A program made the translations under genes and the position numbers. The notes beneath the pieces are model-generated. The model was not told the origin of the DNA, did not search any database, and saw only the letters and a program-made list of their open reading frames with translations. Shown piece after piece: positions 1-7,701 of a stretch of 35,521 nt of DNA; the stretch's first letter is position 1, and every line of letters begins with the position of its first letter. Source of the stretch: a virus. The stretch covers positions 1 to 35,521 of the IMG/VR virus record IMGVR_UViG_3300035670_000734; one strand, 5' to 3'.

Positions 1-127
1 GCGCCTTGCTGCGGTCGGCCAGCTTGATGGGGTCCTTGAGCGTGAGCGTGACCTCGCCGCGGCCGTCGGGCCCGGCGATGCGGTCGACGATGAAGCGCTC
101 GACGGTGCCGGTGCCGCGCGTGCCGGC
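1..127. repeat. Terminal direct repeat (left copy), assembly overlap
   Basis: Bases 1-127 are identical to bases 35395-35521. The repeat lies inside an open reading frame that continues in phase across the join. A length of exactly 127 bp equals a common largest assembler k-mer, so I read it as the closing overlap of a circular or permuted assembly, not a biological terminal repeat. The unique genome length would be 35,394 bp. Confidence 0.93.
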
Positions 128-574
128 AGCGTTGACGAACGCACGGTCGATGCGCGCCGGGCGGCCGACGATGTTGTGGTTGCGCGCCAGCAGCCGCAGC
201 CAGAACGTGCCCTGCGCCGCCGAGGCGCGCGTGGCGACGTAGGGGTCGGTCTCGATGTCCGAGTCGGTCTCGTCCATCATCTTGACCGTGCTCGAGGCGC
301 GGGCGGCGAGGCCGCGCGCGACGTCCAGCTCGGTGGCCGCGATCTCCACCGACGAGATGTACGGCCGCAGCGCCTGGCCGACGGGGATGGGCCCGCCGGC
401 GCCGGTGAACTTGAGCGTCTGCGTGCCGCGAGTGAACGCGGCTTTCGCGCGGCAGGTCCGCCAGGTGTTGTAACACTTGGTCGCGCCCGTCGCGGTGCAG
501 GGCGCCACGCCGAAGGTCAGGGTGCACTTGTCGACGTCCAGCTCGACGACGGTGCTCTCGATCCGCGCCGCCAT
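1..574 (-). CDS. Tail hub / minor tail protein, N-terminal part (gene crosses the cut)
   Basis: N-terminal 191 codons of a 564-residue protein; the rest is at 34274-35394. The ATG at 574 shares one base with the stop of the upstream tail gene (TGATG), so the two are translationally coupled. My translation starts MAARIESTVVELDVDKCTLT and has four early cysteines (about residues 17, 26, 34 and 41) in a C-x8-C-x7-C-x6-C arrangement followed by CYNT-like and aromatic residues. That pattern is typical of minor tail proteins made just after the tape measure gene in siphophages. By position it should form part of the tail tip or hub. Family naming is from memory and moderately certain; the reading-frame continuity is certain. 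Confidence 0.75.
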   Translation of the reverse strand, partial: MAARIESTVVELDVDKCTLTFGVAPCTATGATKCYNTWRTCRAKAAFTRGTQTLKFTGAGGPIPVGQALRPYISSVEIAATELDVARGLAARASSTVKMMDETDSDIETDPYVATRASAAQGTFWLRLLARNHNIVGRPARIDRAFVNAAGTRGTGTVERFIVDRIAGPDGRGEVTLTLKDPIKLADRSKA

Positions 575-1335
575 CAGTTGGCCACTCCCGACAGGGCGAA
601 CTCCAGCCGGCACAGCTCGCCGCCGATGGTGGGCGCGGAGAAGTCGCCGTCCATCTGCGCGAGCACGGTCTCCTGCGGCCGCGTGACCGTGTCCCAGGCG
701 TAGAGGAAGGGCTCATCACGCAGCCAGGCCTTCCAGGCCGGGACCCAGGTGTTGCGCAGGAAGGTCCAGCTCACCACGTCGATGGAGATCTGCTGCCGCC
801 ATTCCTCGTAGCTGATCACCCGGCCCAGCGGGTAGCCGGCCACGGAGCGGTTTGTCTGCGCCTTGACCGCGCGGGACAGCGGGTCGAAGCCCAGGGTGTG
901 GCGGCGTGGCAGGGTGAGCGCGGCGCCGATGAGGGCGATGCCGATGGTCGGGGCAGTCGAACCGGAGAACCGCAGACGCCAGTAGCGGTACGAGACGCTG
1001 TTGAAGGTCACCACAACAGGCGCATCGCTTGTCGGCGTGCTGGACGCAACCAGCACATCGCTGGCCGAGAAGTTGTCCGTCGAGCCCCGAACCTGCACGG
1101 TGACGCCACGCGAGAACATGTCATGCGCGTAGATGGCCGCATAGTCGGCGGCCTTGGCGCTGCCGCAGTCGACCGTGATGGTCTGCGATGACGCAAACGT
1201 CGACGGCTTCCAGAACGAGTACGGCCGCATGTCCCGCACGTTGAGCACGTTGAATCCCGTGGCCGTGGTCGAGGCCACCGGCGTGCCGTCGTTGAACCGG
1301 TTGTCGTACAGGATCTTCGGCAGCCCGACGCTCAT
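574..1335 (-). CDS. Tail tip protein, discoidin-like fold (253 aa)
   Basis: Directly follows the tape measure gene; its ATG at 1335 lies in the last codons of that gene and its stop shares a base with the hub start. The N-terminal half has short beta-rich stretches (NVRDMRPYSFWKPS, ITVDCGSAKAADYAAIYAHD, YRYWRLRFSG) that look like a discoidin / F5-8 type C carbohydrate-binding jelly roll, a pattern common in phage tail-tip proteins. The C-terminal half (GYPLGRVISYEEW, FLYAWDTVTRP) has no motif I recognise. The likely role is a distal tail or tail-tip component next to the hub, possibly glycan-touching. The fold call is from residue pattern only. Confidence 0.6.
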   Translation of the reverse strand: MSVGLPKILYDNRFNDGTPVASTTATGFNVLNVRDMRPYSFWKPSTFASSQTITVDCGSAKAADYAAIYAHDMFSRGVTVQVRGSTDNFSASDVLVASSTPTSDAPVVVTFNSVSYRYWRLRFSGSTAPTIGIALIGAALTLPRRHTLGFDPLSRAVKAQTNRSVAGYPLGRVISYEEWRQQISIDVVSWTFLRNTWVPAWKAWLRDEPFLYAWDTVTRPQETVLAQMDGDFSAPTIGGELCRLEFALSGVAN

Positions 1336-3884
1336 GCCGGCCTCACGTTCAGGGTCACGCCGTCGCCCAGCGCCTCATTAAGGCCAGGGATCAGCACGTC
1401 GCGGATATAGCTCTGCGTCGGCGAGCCTTCGCCGCTCAAGATCAGGTTGATGGTTCGCTCCGGCGTGGGCAGGCGTTGCGGGGCGGTGATGGGCACCACG
1501 GCGGCATCGCCGGCGACCACCGGGCCGCTCATGCCGCCGCCGGACAGCATGGGCGAGGCCGAGGTCGATCCGAACGAGGTCGAGCGGATGGCCGCCACGC
1601 GCGCCATGCCCACCAGGACGGCCGAGGCGGCCGCGGCGACGCCCAGCGCCGGGCCGACCACAGGGATGCCCGCCAGCGCGGCGTAGGCGCCCTGCGCCGC
1701 CCTGTAGGTGTTCACGATGGTCTCGCCGATAGCGCCGGCCTTGCCGATCTCGAACAGGCTGCGACTCTTGGTCTGCATCAGCGCGCCGATCTGCGAGAAG
1801 AAGAAGCCCATCGAGTCCACGTTCATTTTCCGGTAGCGCGTGGCACCGGCCAGCGACTGGCTCTCGAAGAAGTTGCGGATGCCGAGCAGCCGCGACTGGT
1901 GGCTCTGCTCGTCGGCCTCGATCTGCGCCTGGTAGGCCTGGCGCGCCGCCGGGTCGTCCACCACCGCCCCGCCGGGCCCCATGCCGCCGACCACGCCGGC
2001 CATCTGCCCGGCGGCCTCGGCCACCCCCACCGTGCCCGCCTGCAAGCCCAGGGCGAAGCCCTGCGCGGTCTGCTGGCCGAGGTCGAACATCACCTGCGAG
2101 GGCGAGCGGATCGACAGGGCGGACTTAACCGCCCCCACGATGTCCGCCGCCAGCTGCTTCGCGCTGGCAATCATCGCAAGCGCCCGCTCTTTGATCCCGT
2201 CGATCAGGCCCTGCACGATCAGGATGCCGAAGCTCCGCATCTGGATGCCGAGGTCGGAGAACGCCTTGCGCATCGAGGCGAGCTTCTCGGAGATCCACGT
2301 CGGGATGGCCTGCAGCTTGGCCTTGAAGCCCTCGACCAGCTGGAACAGCGCGGTGCCCAGCGTGGCGCCCGGCCCGGCGATGGCCTCGACGGCGACGTTG
2401 ATCTGCTCGGCGATCCAGCCGCCGAACTTCCAGCCCACCACCGCCGCCGCGCCCACGCCGAGGATGGCCAGCGCCACCGGGTTGGCCGCCAGGGCCGCGA
2501 GCACCGGCGCTGCCGCCGTGGCCGCCGTGGCGATGGCGCCCAGGCCGGTGGCCACCGCGCCGAAGGTGGCCGCGATGCCCGCCGCGGTGAGGCCCACGCC
2601 GCCGATGGCCACCAGCGCCGCGCCGATGCCGCCGGCGATGGTGGCGATGGCCTCGGCCAGGCCGCGGTTGTTCTCGATCCAGCTCTGCACCCGCTCGGAG
2701 GTGGCGCCAAACCAGTCGACGAACTCGCCCAACTTGGGCGCGAGCAGCTCGCCGATCTTGGCCAGCAGGTTCTCGAAGGTGCCGAAGGCCGCCTCCCAGC
2801 GCGCCGACAGTGTCTGCAGCTGCACGGCCGAGCGCGTGGCAAGGTCCGCCTGGTCGGCCATGCTTTGCTGCATGGCGGCGAATTTTTGCGTGCCGCCCTG
2901 GGCCAGGAGCGCGGCGATCTGCTGGTCCTGCCCGCCACCGAACATGGTCTGCAGCACCTGCGTCATGCGCTCCTGGTCGAGCGCCTGCAGCTGGCCGAGC
3001 TGGGCCACCATGTTCTCGACGCCCTTGAACTCCTTGGTCTGGTTGTCGAAAAAGTCCAGCTCGATGCCGAGCTTGCGCAGGTCCGCCTGCAGCGCCTGCA
3101 CCTCGGCCTGCTTTTTGTCGCTGTAGAGGTTGAAGTCCCACTTCGCCAGCGTGTTGAGCATGGACACGAGGTTCGTGCCCGCTGTCTCGCCCGACATGCC
3201 GCCCTTGAGCAGCAGGGCGAACAGCGCGGACATGGACTTCGAGGCCTCGAGGCCCTGGATGGCGAACTGCTTCAGCCCGCCCGAGGACCGGGCAAAGGCG
3301 TACATCATCTCGCTGGCCGCCACGCCCTGGTGCCCGACGCGCTGCAGCGTGTCCATGAACTGCAGCATGTCGGTGTTGGCGGTGCCCGTCGCCTCCTTCA
3401 ACTTGGCGGCCACCGTGGCCGCCTCCTCATACGGCAGCTTCATCACCGCGGCGAGCTTGGCCGCTGCTTCGCCCACGCCGCCAAGCACGTCCTGCTCGGC
3501 CACGCCGAGCTGGAGGAGCTTGTTGATCATGTTGGCGAAATCTTGCGTGTTGCCCGGCAGCTGATTGCCCAGCGAGATGGCCAGGTCGGATACGGCCTGG
3601 AAGTTCTCGCTCAGGCCGCCCTTGCCCGTCATGGTGGCCTTGAGGCCGGCGAGGCCGCTTTCCAGGTCCGCGAACTTCTTGACGGTGATGCCCAGGGCCC
3701 CGGTGACCACGGCGCCGGCCGCCACCGCCACCTGGCCGAACTCGCGCAGCTCGGTGGACAGGCGCTTGGCGTCGTCGGCAAAGCCCTCGAGCGCGCCGCG
3801 GCTCTTGCGCACGGCAGTGTTCACCTGGTCGGACATCTCGTCGACCAGCTGCAGCACCACCGACATCGTCATCGCGCTAGCCAC
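1332..3884 (-). CDS. Tail tape measure protein, TP901 family (850 aa)
   Basis: Sets tail length and is held in the tail tube until ejection. The N-terminal 280 residues match the TP901-type core (KFADLESGLAGLKATM, long alanine-rich helices, GVAASEMMYAFARSSGG). Helical and glutamine-rich coiled segments follow, then a hydrophobic Ala/Gly-rich stretch at about 410-490, the usual membrane-inserting part of tape measures. The C-terminal third contains a second hydrophobic region (about 735-775) and a Gly/Ser/Pro-rich tail. The start at 3884 overlaps the end of the frameshifted chaperone extension by 8 nt, as in lambda T-H. At about 34 tail rings per 100 nm no exact tail length should be read from this, but 850 residues suits a medium-length siphophage tail. 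Confidence 0.93.
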   Translation of the reverse strand: MASAMTMSVVLQLVDEMSDQVNTAVRKSRGALEGFADDAKRLSTELREFGQVAVAAGAVVTGALGITVKKFADLESGLAGLKATMTGKGGLSENFQAVSDLAISLGNQLPGNTQDFANMINKLLQLGVAEQDVLGGVGEAAAKLAAVMKLPYEEAATVAAKLKEATGTANTDMLQFMDTLQRVGHQGVAASEMMYAFARSSGGLKQFAIQGLEASKSMSALFALLLKGGMSGETAGTNLVSMLNTLAKWDFNLYSDKKQAEVQALQADLRKLGIELDFFDNQTKEFKGVENMVAQLGQLQALDQERMTQVLQTMFGGGQDQQIAALLAQGGTQKFAAMQQSMADQADLATRSAVQLQTLSARWEAAFGTFENLLAKIGELLAPKLGEFVDWFGATSERVQSWIENNRGLAEAIATIAGGIGAALVAIGGVGLTAAGIAATFGAVATGLGAIATAATAAAPVLAALAANPVALAILGVGAAAVVGWKFGGWIAEQINVAVEAIAGPGATLGTALFQLVEGFKAKLQAIPTWISEKLASMRKAFSDLGIQMRSFGILIVQGLIDGIKERALAMIASAKQLAADIVGAVKSALSIRSPSQVMFDLGQQTAQGFALGLQAGTVGVAEAAGQMAGVVGGMGPGGAVVDDPAARQAYQAQIEADEQSHQSRLLGIRNFFESQSLAGATRYRKMNVDSMGFFFSQIGALMQTKSRSLFEIGKAGAIGETIVNTYRAAQGAYAALAGIPVVGPALGVAAAASAVLVGMARVAAIRSTSFGSTSASPMLSGGGMSGPVVAGDAAVVPITAPQRLPTPERTINLILSGEGSPTQSYIRDVLIPGLNEALGDGVTLNVRPA

Positions 3885-4200
3885 GCCGCTGCACCTCGCT
3901 CAGCACTTCATGCTCCATCTGCCGCAACCCGCCGAACACCATGGACCACTCCGCCCGCTCGATGCCGATCAGCTCCAGCACCGGCATGATGGCCGCGTAG
4001 TCCAGCCCCACCAGCTGGCCCGACGGCCCCAGCCGCCACTGCGTCGACAGGCTGGCCCAGGCCTGCACCGTCGCCCAGTTGTCCGGCCAGATCTGCGAGC
4101 CGTCGTCCTCGACCGGCCCCTCGATCACCAGCCCGAAGGCGCGGGCCGCGTCCTCGAGGTCGCTCTTGCCGCCCAGCCAGCGCCGGGCGGCTGCCTTCAG
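3877..4200 (-). CDS. Tail assembly chaperone T-like extension (DUF1799-like), made by -1 frameshift
   Basis: Continues the upstream chaperone gene after a -1 slip at GGGAAAC (4206-4200). The extension reads from CTG at 4200, starting LKAAARRWLGGKSDLED, and gives 107 residues, so the fusion product is about 219 residues. Its content (WPDNWATVQAWASLSTQWR, GLDYAAIMPVL) resembles the DUF1799 family, which occupies the lambda T position in many phages. No good start codon or Shine-Dalgarno exists for independent translation: the open frame upstream to 4344 overlaps the chaperone in another phase and is low-complexity shadow. The frameshift product should bind the tape measure while the short form recruits tail tube subunits. 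Confidence 0.82.
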   Translation of the reverse strand: MKAAARRWLGGKSDLEDAARAFGLVIEGPVEDDGSQIWPDNWATVQAWASLSTQWRLGPSGQLVGLDYAAIMPVLELIGIERAEWSMVFGGLRQMEHEVLSEVQRRG

Positions 4201-4535
4201 TTTCCCAGCCGCGCTCCGGCCAGCTCGGCGGCGTAGGCCGTGAACATGGACTGCGCGGTGGCAGGGAACTGGTCGATCATCTGCGCCAGCGCATCCCGCG
4301 AAAACGCCACTGGCTCGCCGCCTGGCGTGCCCACGCCCTCCCACGACACGATGATCGAGGCCAGGGCGTCGATGGCCTCGGCGTCGCGCTTCGTCTTGGT
4401 CTCGTCGAGGAAGGCCTGCAGCTTTGACTGCGTCATGTGGCGGAACTCGACGGTGAACGGCTTCACGTCGCCCTCGCCCGGGCGATGTACGGACACCTGG
4501 GCGCGGAAGGTGGGCTTGGCCTGCAGCGTGAACAT
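4197..4535 (-). CDS. Tail assembly chaperone, lambda G-like (112 aa)
   Basis: Small acidic-to-mixed protein directly between the tail tube and tape measure genes, the fixed position of tail assembly chaperones. The ATG at 4535 follows an AGGTGA Shine-Dalgarno with short spacing inside the tail tube gene end. The last codons are CTG GGA AAC TGA, which contain the slippery heptamer G-GGA-AAC in the correct phase for -1 slippage, equivalent to lambda GGGAAAG. Most ribosomes should stop here; a minority should read on into the 107-residue extension. No catalytic motif is expected or seen. Confidence 0.88.
   Translation of the reverse strand: MFTLQAKPTFRAQVSVHRPGEGDVKPFTVEFRHMTQSKLQAFLDETKTKRDAEAIDALASIIVSWEGVGTPGGEPVAFSRDALAQMIDQFPATAQSMFTAYAAELAGARLGN
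4200..4206 (-). promoter_or_regulatory. Programmed -1 ribosomal frameshift site GGGAAAC
   Basis: On the minus strand the zero frame reads CT-G GGA AAC-TGA. Slipping back one base lets the two tRNAs re-pair on GGG AAA and continues as CTG AAG GCA, which opens the T-like frame through 3877. The heptamer fits X-XXY-YYZ and lies immediately before the zero-frame stop, in the classic tail chaperone location. Confidence 0.85.
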
Positions 4536-4539
4536 CAGA

Positions 4540-5499
4540 TCACCTCACGCAGATGCGCAGTTCGTCGTTGCCGGTGGACGGCACCAGGCGCAGGTCGTAG
4601 CCGATCATCCGGCGGCCGTCGACGTCCTGCTTTGTCGGATTCAGCAGCTGCACCGTTGGCGCATGCAAGATGACCACCGACCCAGCAGCGGTGCCATGCT
4701 GTATGCCCACGCTCTGCGTGGTGTTCGCAATGACGTTGCTCATGAGCGACACCTCTTGCGCCGCGGTCAACTCCAGCTCGATCTTTCCCGTCATCTCGCG
4801 CTGCACGATGTCCACCGAGTCTCCGCCGACGAGCGGGGTAAATTTGACGTCGTTGCCTGACATGACTTCGATACCGCGGCTGGGGTAGGCGGTGCCGGTG
4901 CCAAGCGTTCCGGTCGTGTACGCGCAGCCGAACGTGAGGTCGTTCGTGTTGGCGTCGGTCACCACCGCTGGCGGCTTGAATTTGCTGTACGTCGGCGTCG
5001 GGCTTACAACGGCGCTGATCCCGTCATATTTGCCGATGAACTTGAACGACAAGATCGGCTTCGCACCCAGCGGCAGCTTGACATCAACCGACCCCATGCA
5101 ACCCGCGGCCTTGTGCAGCACACCGTCGTCGTAGTAGTAGATGTAGACCGAATCCAGCGACGCCGACTTCGGCAAATACTCAACTCGATTTCCGGCCGTA
5201 ACGGTCTCGGCAAACGCGCAGGCTTTGAGCAGCGGCCCCCAGCCTGGCGCAGTGCCCGCGGTCCCAGATGACTGCAGCTCGACGTCGAAGCTGATCTCAA
5301 CGTATGCCGTGCCAACCAACTGCTCGCTCGCCCCAAAATAGGCGAGCACCAAATCCCGGTTCACGTTGCTGGCGTTGAGCGGGTTGACGCTTATGTTTGA
5401 GACGGAAATTGCGTTGTCCGCACCAGTGGGCGTCGGATCCACGCCGTAGGTGACTTCGGTCTTGGCCAGAATGAGGGACTTGCGAACGTAACGAGACAT
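4540..5499 (-). CDS. Tail tube protein (319 aa)
   Basis: Major tail subunit. The N-terminus MSRYVRKSLILAKTEVTYGV is the familiar opening of siphophage tail tube proteins ('lla K-E-TYGtdptPt'). It continues with ADNAISVSNISV and a beta-rich body with GWGPLLKACAFAETV, also typical of this family. The ATG at 5499 follows GGAGAGCGCC, a usable Shine-Dalgarno. The gene is immediately upstream of the chaperone pair, confirming the role. The length is somewhat above the usual 200-250 residues, so the C-terminal 80 residues (from about DIVQREMTGKIELELTAAQE) may be an added surface domain. Confidence 0.88.
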   Translation of the reverse strand: MSRYVRKSLILAKTEVTYGVDPTPTGADNAISVSNISVNPLNASNVNRDLVLAYFGASEQLVGTAYVEISFDVELQSSGTAGTAPGWGPLLKACAFAETVTAGNRVEYLPKSASLDSVYIYYYDDGVLHKAAGCMGSVDVKLPLGAKPILSFKFIGKYDGISAVVSPTPTYSKFKPPAVVTDANTNDLTFGCAYTTGTLGTGTAYPSRGIEVMSGNDVKFTPLVGGDSVDIVQREMTGKIELELTAAQEVSLMSNVIANTTQSVGIQHGTAAGSVVILHAPTVQLLNPTKQDVDGRRMIGYDLRLVPSTGNDELRICVR

Positions 5500-5511
5500 G
5501 GCGCTCTCCGG

Positions 5512-5826
5512 TTATTGGCTCTGGACGACCACGTCGAAACTGCGCTCGGCCGTGCGGCCGCCGGCGGTCGTGATGCGGTTGGTCACCCGATAGGTCGTGC
5601 CCGCGCTCCCGCCGCTGAGCCACACCGTGGCCTTCAGCGTGGAGTGCGTGGCGTTGTTCTGCGTGAGGCCGGCCGGCACGGTCCAGCTGCTCGAGGCGAT
5701 CGTGTCGGCGCCCGAGTCCGCCAGCCAGGCGGTCCAGTCGATGGTGTAGTCGAGGACGGCGTCGGGATCCTTGGCGATCCACGCCACCGAGGTCGCGCCG
5801 CGCAGGGTGAAGTCGTCGAGCCTCAT
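5512..5826 (-). CDS. Phage fibre-tail adaptor-like protein (104 aa)
   Basis: The ATG at 5826 overlaps the stop of the repeat-protein gene by 4 nt (ATGA). The sequence DPDAVLDYTIDWTAWLADSG, then ASSSWTVPAGLT, ATVWLSGGSAGTTYRVTNRI and TTAGGRTAERSF matches the small 'fibre-tail adaptor' family found in many phages, a single beta-sandwich of about 100 residues. In those phages it sits next to fibre or virion-surface genes and is thought to join a fibre to the tail or capsid. Here it closes an adhesin-type cluster and precedes the tail tube gene by 12 nt. Family recognition is good; the precise attachment point is inferred. Confidence 0.8.
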   Translation of the reverse strand: MRLDDFTLRGATSVAWIAKDPDAVLDYTIDWTAWLADSGADTIASSSWTVPAGLTQNNATHSTLKATVWLSGGSAGTTYRVTNRITTAGGRTAERSFDVVVQSQ

Positions 5827-6638
5827 CGTCCGAGCACCTCCAGCGTCCTGGTGCCACCCGGCACCTCGAGGATGCGGCCGCCGCCCAGCACCTCGAGCGC
5901 GCGCGCATAAGGCGCCGCGTAGTTGCTCGGGATCAGCGGCACCGGGCCAAAGGCCTCGGCGCTCGCGATCCCGCCGGCGGACTGGATGAACACCTGCGAG
6001 CCGCGCACCAGGGCGTCGCCGAAGGTCTCGGCACTCGCGATCGCGCCCACGCCGGCGATGGTGACCACGCCGGGCCGCACCTGGCCGGAGCCGAACGCCT
6101 CGGCGCTGGCGATGTTGCCGGCGGCCGAGACGCTGACCGCGCCAGGTGCCACGGTCGAGCTGCCGAACGCCTCGGCGGAAGCAATGGCCCCGGCGGACTG
6201 GATCACCGCGCCGCCCGAGGTCACCAGCGCGGCACCGAAGGCTTCGCCGCTGGCGATGTTCCCCGCCCCGGCGATCGTCGTGACGCCCGCCGCGACCGTC
6301 GAGCTGCCAAAGGCCTCGCCGCTGGCAATGGCCCCAGCCGACGACACCGTGACCGCGCCAGGCGCGAGCGTGGCCGCGCCGAACGCCTCGGCGCTGGCGA
6401 TGTTGCCCACCGCCGACAGCAGCGTCCCGCCCGCGCTGACGACCGCGTCGCCGAACGCCTCGGCACTCGCGATGTTGCCGGCCGAACTGATGGTGACCGC
6501 GCCGCGGGCGAGGGTCGAGCTGCCGAAGGCTTCGGCGGAGGCGATGTTGCCGGCCCCGATGATGGTCTGCGCAGACGACCCCGCCGCAGGCAGGCCCGCC
6601 CACGGCAGTTCAGCCCACGGCGCTGCAGCCCATGTCAC
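5823..6638 (-). CDS. Tail/fibre protein made of nine 24-residue repeats (271 aa)
   Basis: After a 26-residue Trp/Pro/Ala-rich leader the protein contains nine consecutive repeats of exactly 24 residues (about residues 27-242), each built on AG-x-IASAEAFG followed by a short hydrophobic beta pattern such as SSTVAPGAV. A 29-residue tail follows with three LEV-GG-R turns. No indel breaks the register, so repeat expansion or contraction by recombination is likely. Regular short beta repeats of this type suggest a beta-solenoid or spiral fibre shaft. It is coupled by 4-nt overlaps to both neighbours (the adaptor and the 148-residue protein). I do not recognise a named family; a structural role in a fibre is inferred. 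Confidence 0.7.
   Translation of the reverse strand: MTWAAAPWAELPWAGLPAAGSSAQTIIGAGNIASAEAFGSSTLARGAVTISSAGNIASAEAFGDAVVSAGGTLLSAVGNIASAEAFGAATLAPGAVTVSSAGAIASGEAFGSSTVAAGVTTIAGAGNIASGEAFGAALVTSGGAVIQSAGAIASAEAFGSSTVAPGAVSVSAAGNIASAEAFGSGQVRPGVVTIAGVGAIASAETFGDALVRGSQVFIQSAGGIASAEAFGPVPLIPSNYAAPYARALEVLGGGRILEVPGGTRTLEVLGR
5913..6560 (-). repeat. 72-bp period tandem repeat, nine units
   Basis: The DNA behind the nine 24-residue repeats: 648 bp, period 72 bp, units recognisable by GCCTCGGC-GC near the middle of each on the plus strand (the AEAFG codons). Units differ at many third positions, so the array is old or under selection at the protein level rather than a fresh slippage product. Confidence 0.85.
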
Positions 6639-7081
6639 TCAGGCCACCCACCGATGGTCAGTTGCTCAACCGCCTCGACCGTGGTGCAAGCGTCCACATC
6701 GGCTTCCAGCAAATCAGAGCGAGCGCGGACCTCTTTGATCCACGCCCAGACGGCCTGGATCTGCTGCGCCTCCGGGCCGGTGGTCTGGCCGAGGCTGACC
6801 AGCTCGACCGCGCGGGCGGTCATGTTCTGCTGCTGCCACTCGGGATAGCGGGCGAGGATCTGCGCGCGGGCGGCGGTTTTGATCTCGGTTTTCTTGGCGG
6901 CTTTGAACTCATCCAGCGACGGCATCACCCAATCGCTGCCGGTCCACTGTGCCGTATGGTGCGGCCTCGGCGGTGCGGGCTGGTAGTAGTCAGCTTTCGG
7001 GTTGCCGTTCGCGACCCACATGGCGTAGGTATCGTCGTCGATTTCGACCAGTTGCCCGGTGGGGGTGTAGTAGAGGCTCAT
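6635..7081 (-). CDS. Fibre assembly / tail chaperone-like protein (148 aa)
   Basis: The N-terminus MSLYYTPTGQLVEIDDDTYA, the PPRPHHTAQWTGSDWVMPS segment, then a helical region with KTEIKTAARAQILARYPEWQQQNMTA resembles small proteins encoded next to phage fibre genes, which carry a short beta N-domain and a helical region that includes 'kA-I-a-yP-wkQ-N'. These act as fibre assembly or attachment factors in other phages. The ATG at 7081 shares one base with the stop of the LamG gene, and its stop overlaps the repeat protein start by 4 nt. Confidence in a fibre-related role is moderate; the exact family is not certain. Confidence 0.6.
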   Translation of the reverse strand: MSLYYTPTGQLVEIDDDTYAMWVANGNPKADYYQPAPPRPHHTAQWTGSDWVMPSLDEFKAAKKTEIKTAARAQILARYPEWQQQNMTARAVELVSLGQTTGPEAQQIQAVWAWIKEVRARSDLLEADVDACTTVEAVEQLTIGGWPE

Positions 7082-7701
7082 CAGTAGACTCTCGGGTGCG
7101 TCGAAACGGTCGCGGTGTTGTTGTTCGTCAACGCCAATGCGGCACGAAAATCAGCAATGTCGCGCACAAGCGGCGCGTAGAACAATAGCGACTGCGGGCG
7201 AATTCGGCGCGGGCTAAAACCCTTTGCCAACGCAGTTATTTCAGCAGCGGTTAATGCGACATTCCATATCGCGCACTCAGCTAAATCACCATCAAAATAT
7301 CCGTCTGTCGATGATCGCGTTCTCGCCCCAATGTTCAAATTTGTCGGGTTTGCAGTTTGCGTTAACGATGACGTGTTGGGGGTTCCGGCAACACCATCGA
7401 CATACGCTGTGCGCGATGCATTTGATGTAAAAACAGAACAAGCGTGGCGCCATTGGCCTGTTGTAAAACTGCTTGACAGCGCGACTGCACCAACAGTGTT
7501 GCCACGTTGCTCTGCGCGCACTTGTAAACCGCTAATGTCACCAAAAAAATGGTCGGTCAGTGCAGTCAACGACTGCGTCATCCATGCCTCATATCCGCTC
7601 GATCGGTCCGTGTCGAACCACGCCGAATAAGTCATTGGGACTGCGGTGACGACAACACCGCCCGACAGGTATTGGCTCGTGCCGTTGAATTCATACGCCA
7701 T
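7081..7701 (-). CDS. LamG / concanavalin A-like lectin-fold virion protein (206 aa)
   Basis: Shows the LamG-like jelly roll pattern: MAYEFNGTSQYLSGG, MTYSAWFDTDRSSGYEAW, SSSFTTGQWRHACSVFTSNA, RTAYVDGVAG, NLNIGARTRSSTDGYFDGDL and AECAIWNVALTAAEITALA, ending in LLFYAPLVRD. This order (edge strand, W-H, YVDG, iGar-....fdG-lae--iwn-aLt--Ei) is diagnostic of the fold. Such domains bind surface sugars and in virions usually serve as adhesins. Base composition is markedly lower in GC than its surroundings: I counted 116 G+C in 240 bases at 7201-7440. A GTG at 7704 is an alternative start; I chose the ATG at 7701, one base overlapping the upstream stop. Confidence 0.8.
   Translation of the reverse strand: MAYEFNGTSQYLSGGVVVTAVPMTYSAWFDTDRSSGYEAWMTQSLTALTDHFFGDISGLQVRAEQRGNTVGAVALSSSFTTGQWRHACSVFTSNASRTAYVDGVAGTPNTSSLTQTANPTNLNIGARTRSSTDGYFDGDLAECAIWNVALTAAEITALAKGFSPRRIRPQSLLFYAPLVRDIADFRAALALTNNNTATVSTHPRVY

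Noticed and set aside
1476-3989. 837-residue open frame on the plus strand opposite the tape measure gene
   Set aside because: His/Arg/Gly-rich, low-complexity shadow of a very GC-rich gene on the other strand; the tape measure frame has clear family motifs.
4201-4344. Independent start for the T-like protein at 4344
   Set aside because: The upstream part overlaps the G-like gene in another frame, is Arg/His-rich nonsense, and has no ribosome site; the frameshift explains expression.
5913-6560. CRISPR array
   Set aside because: The 72-bp periodic repeats are coding with no spacer variation pattern; they encode protein repeats.
5827-6603. 363-residue alternative frame over the repeat protein gene
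   Set aside because: Its first two-thirds are an Arg-rich shadow; only the end from 5826 is the true adaptor gene.
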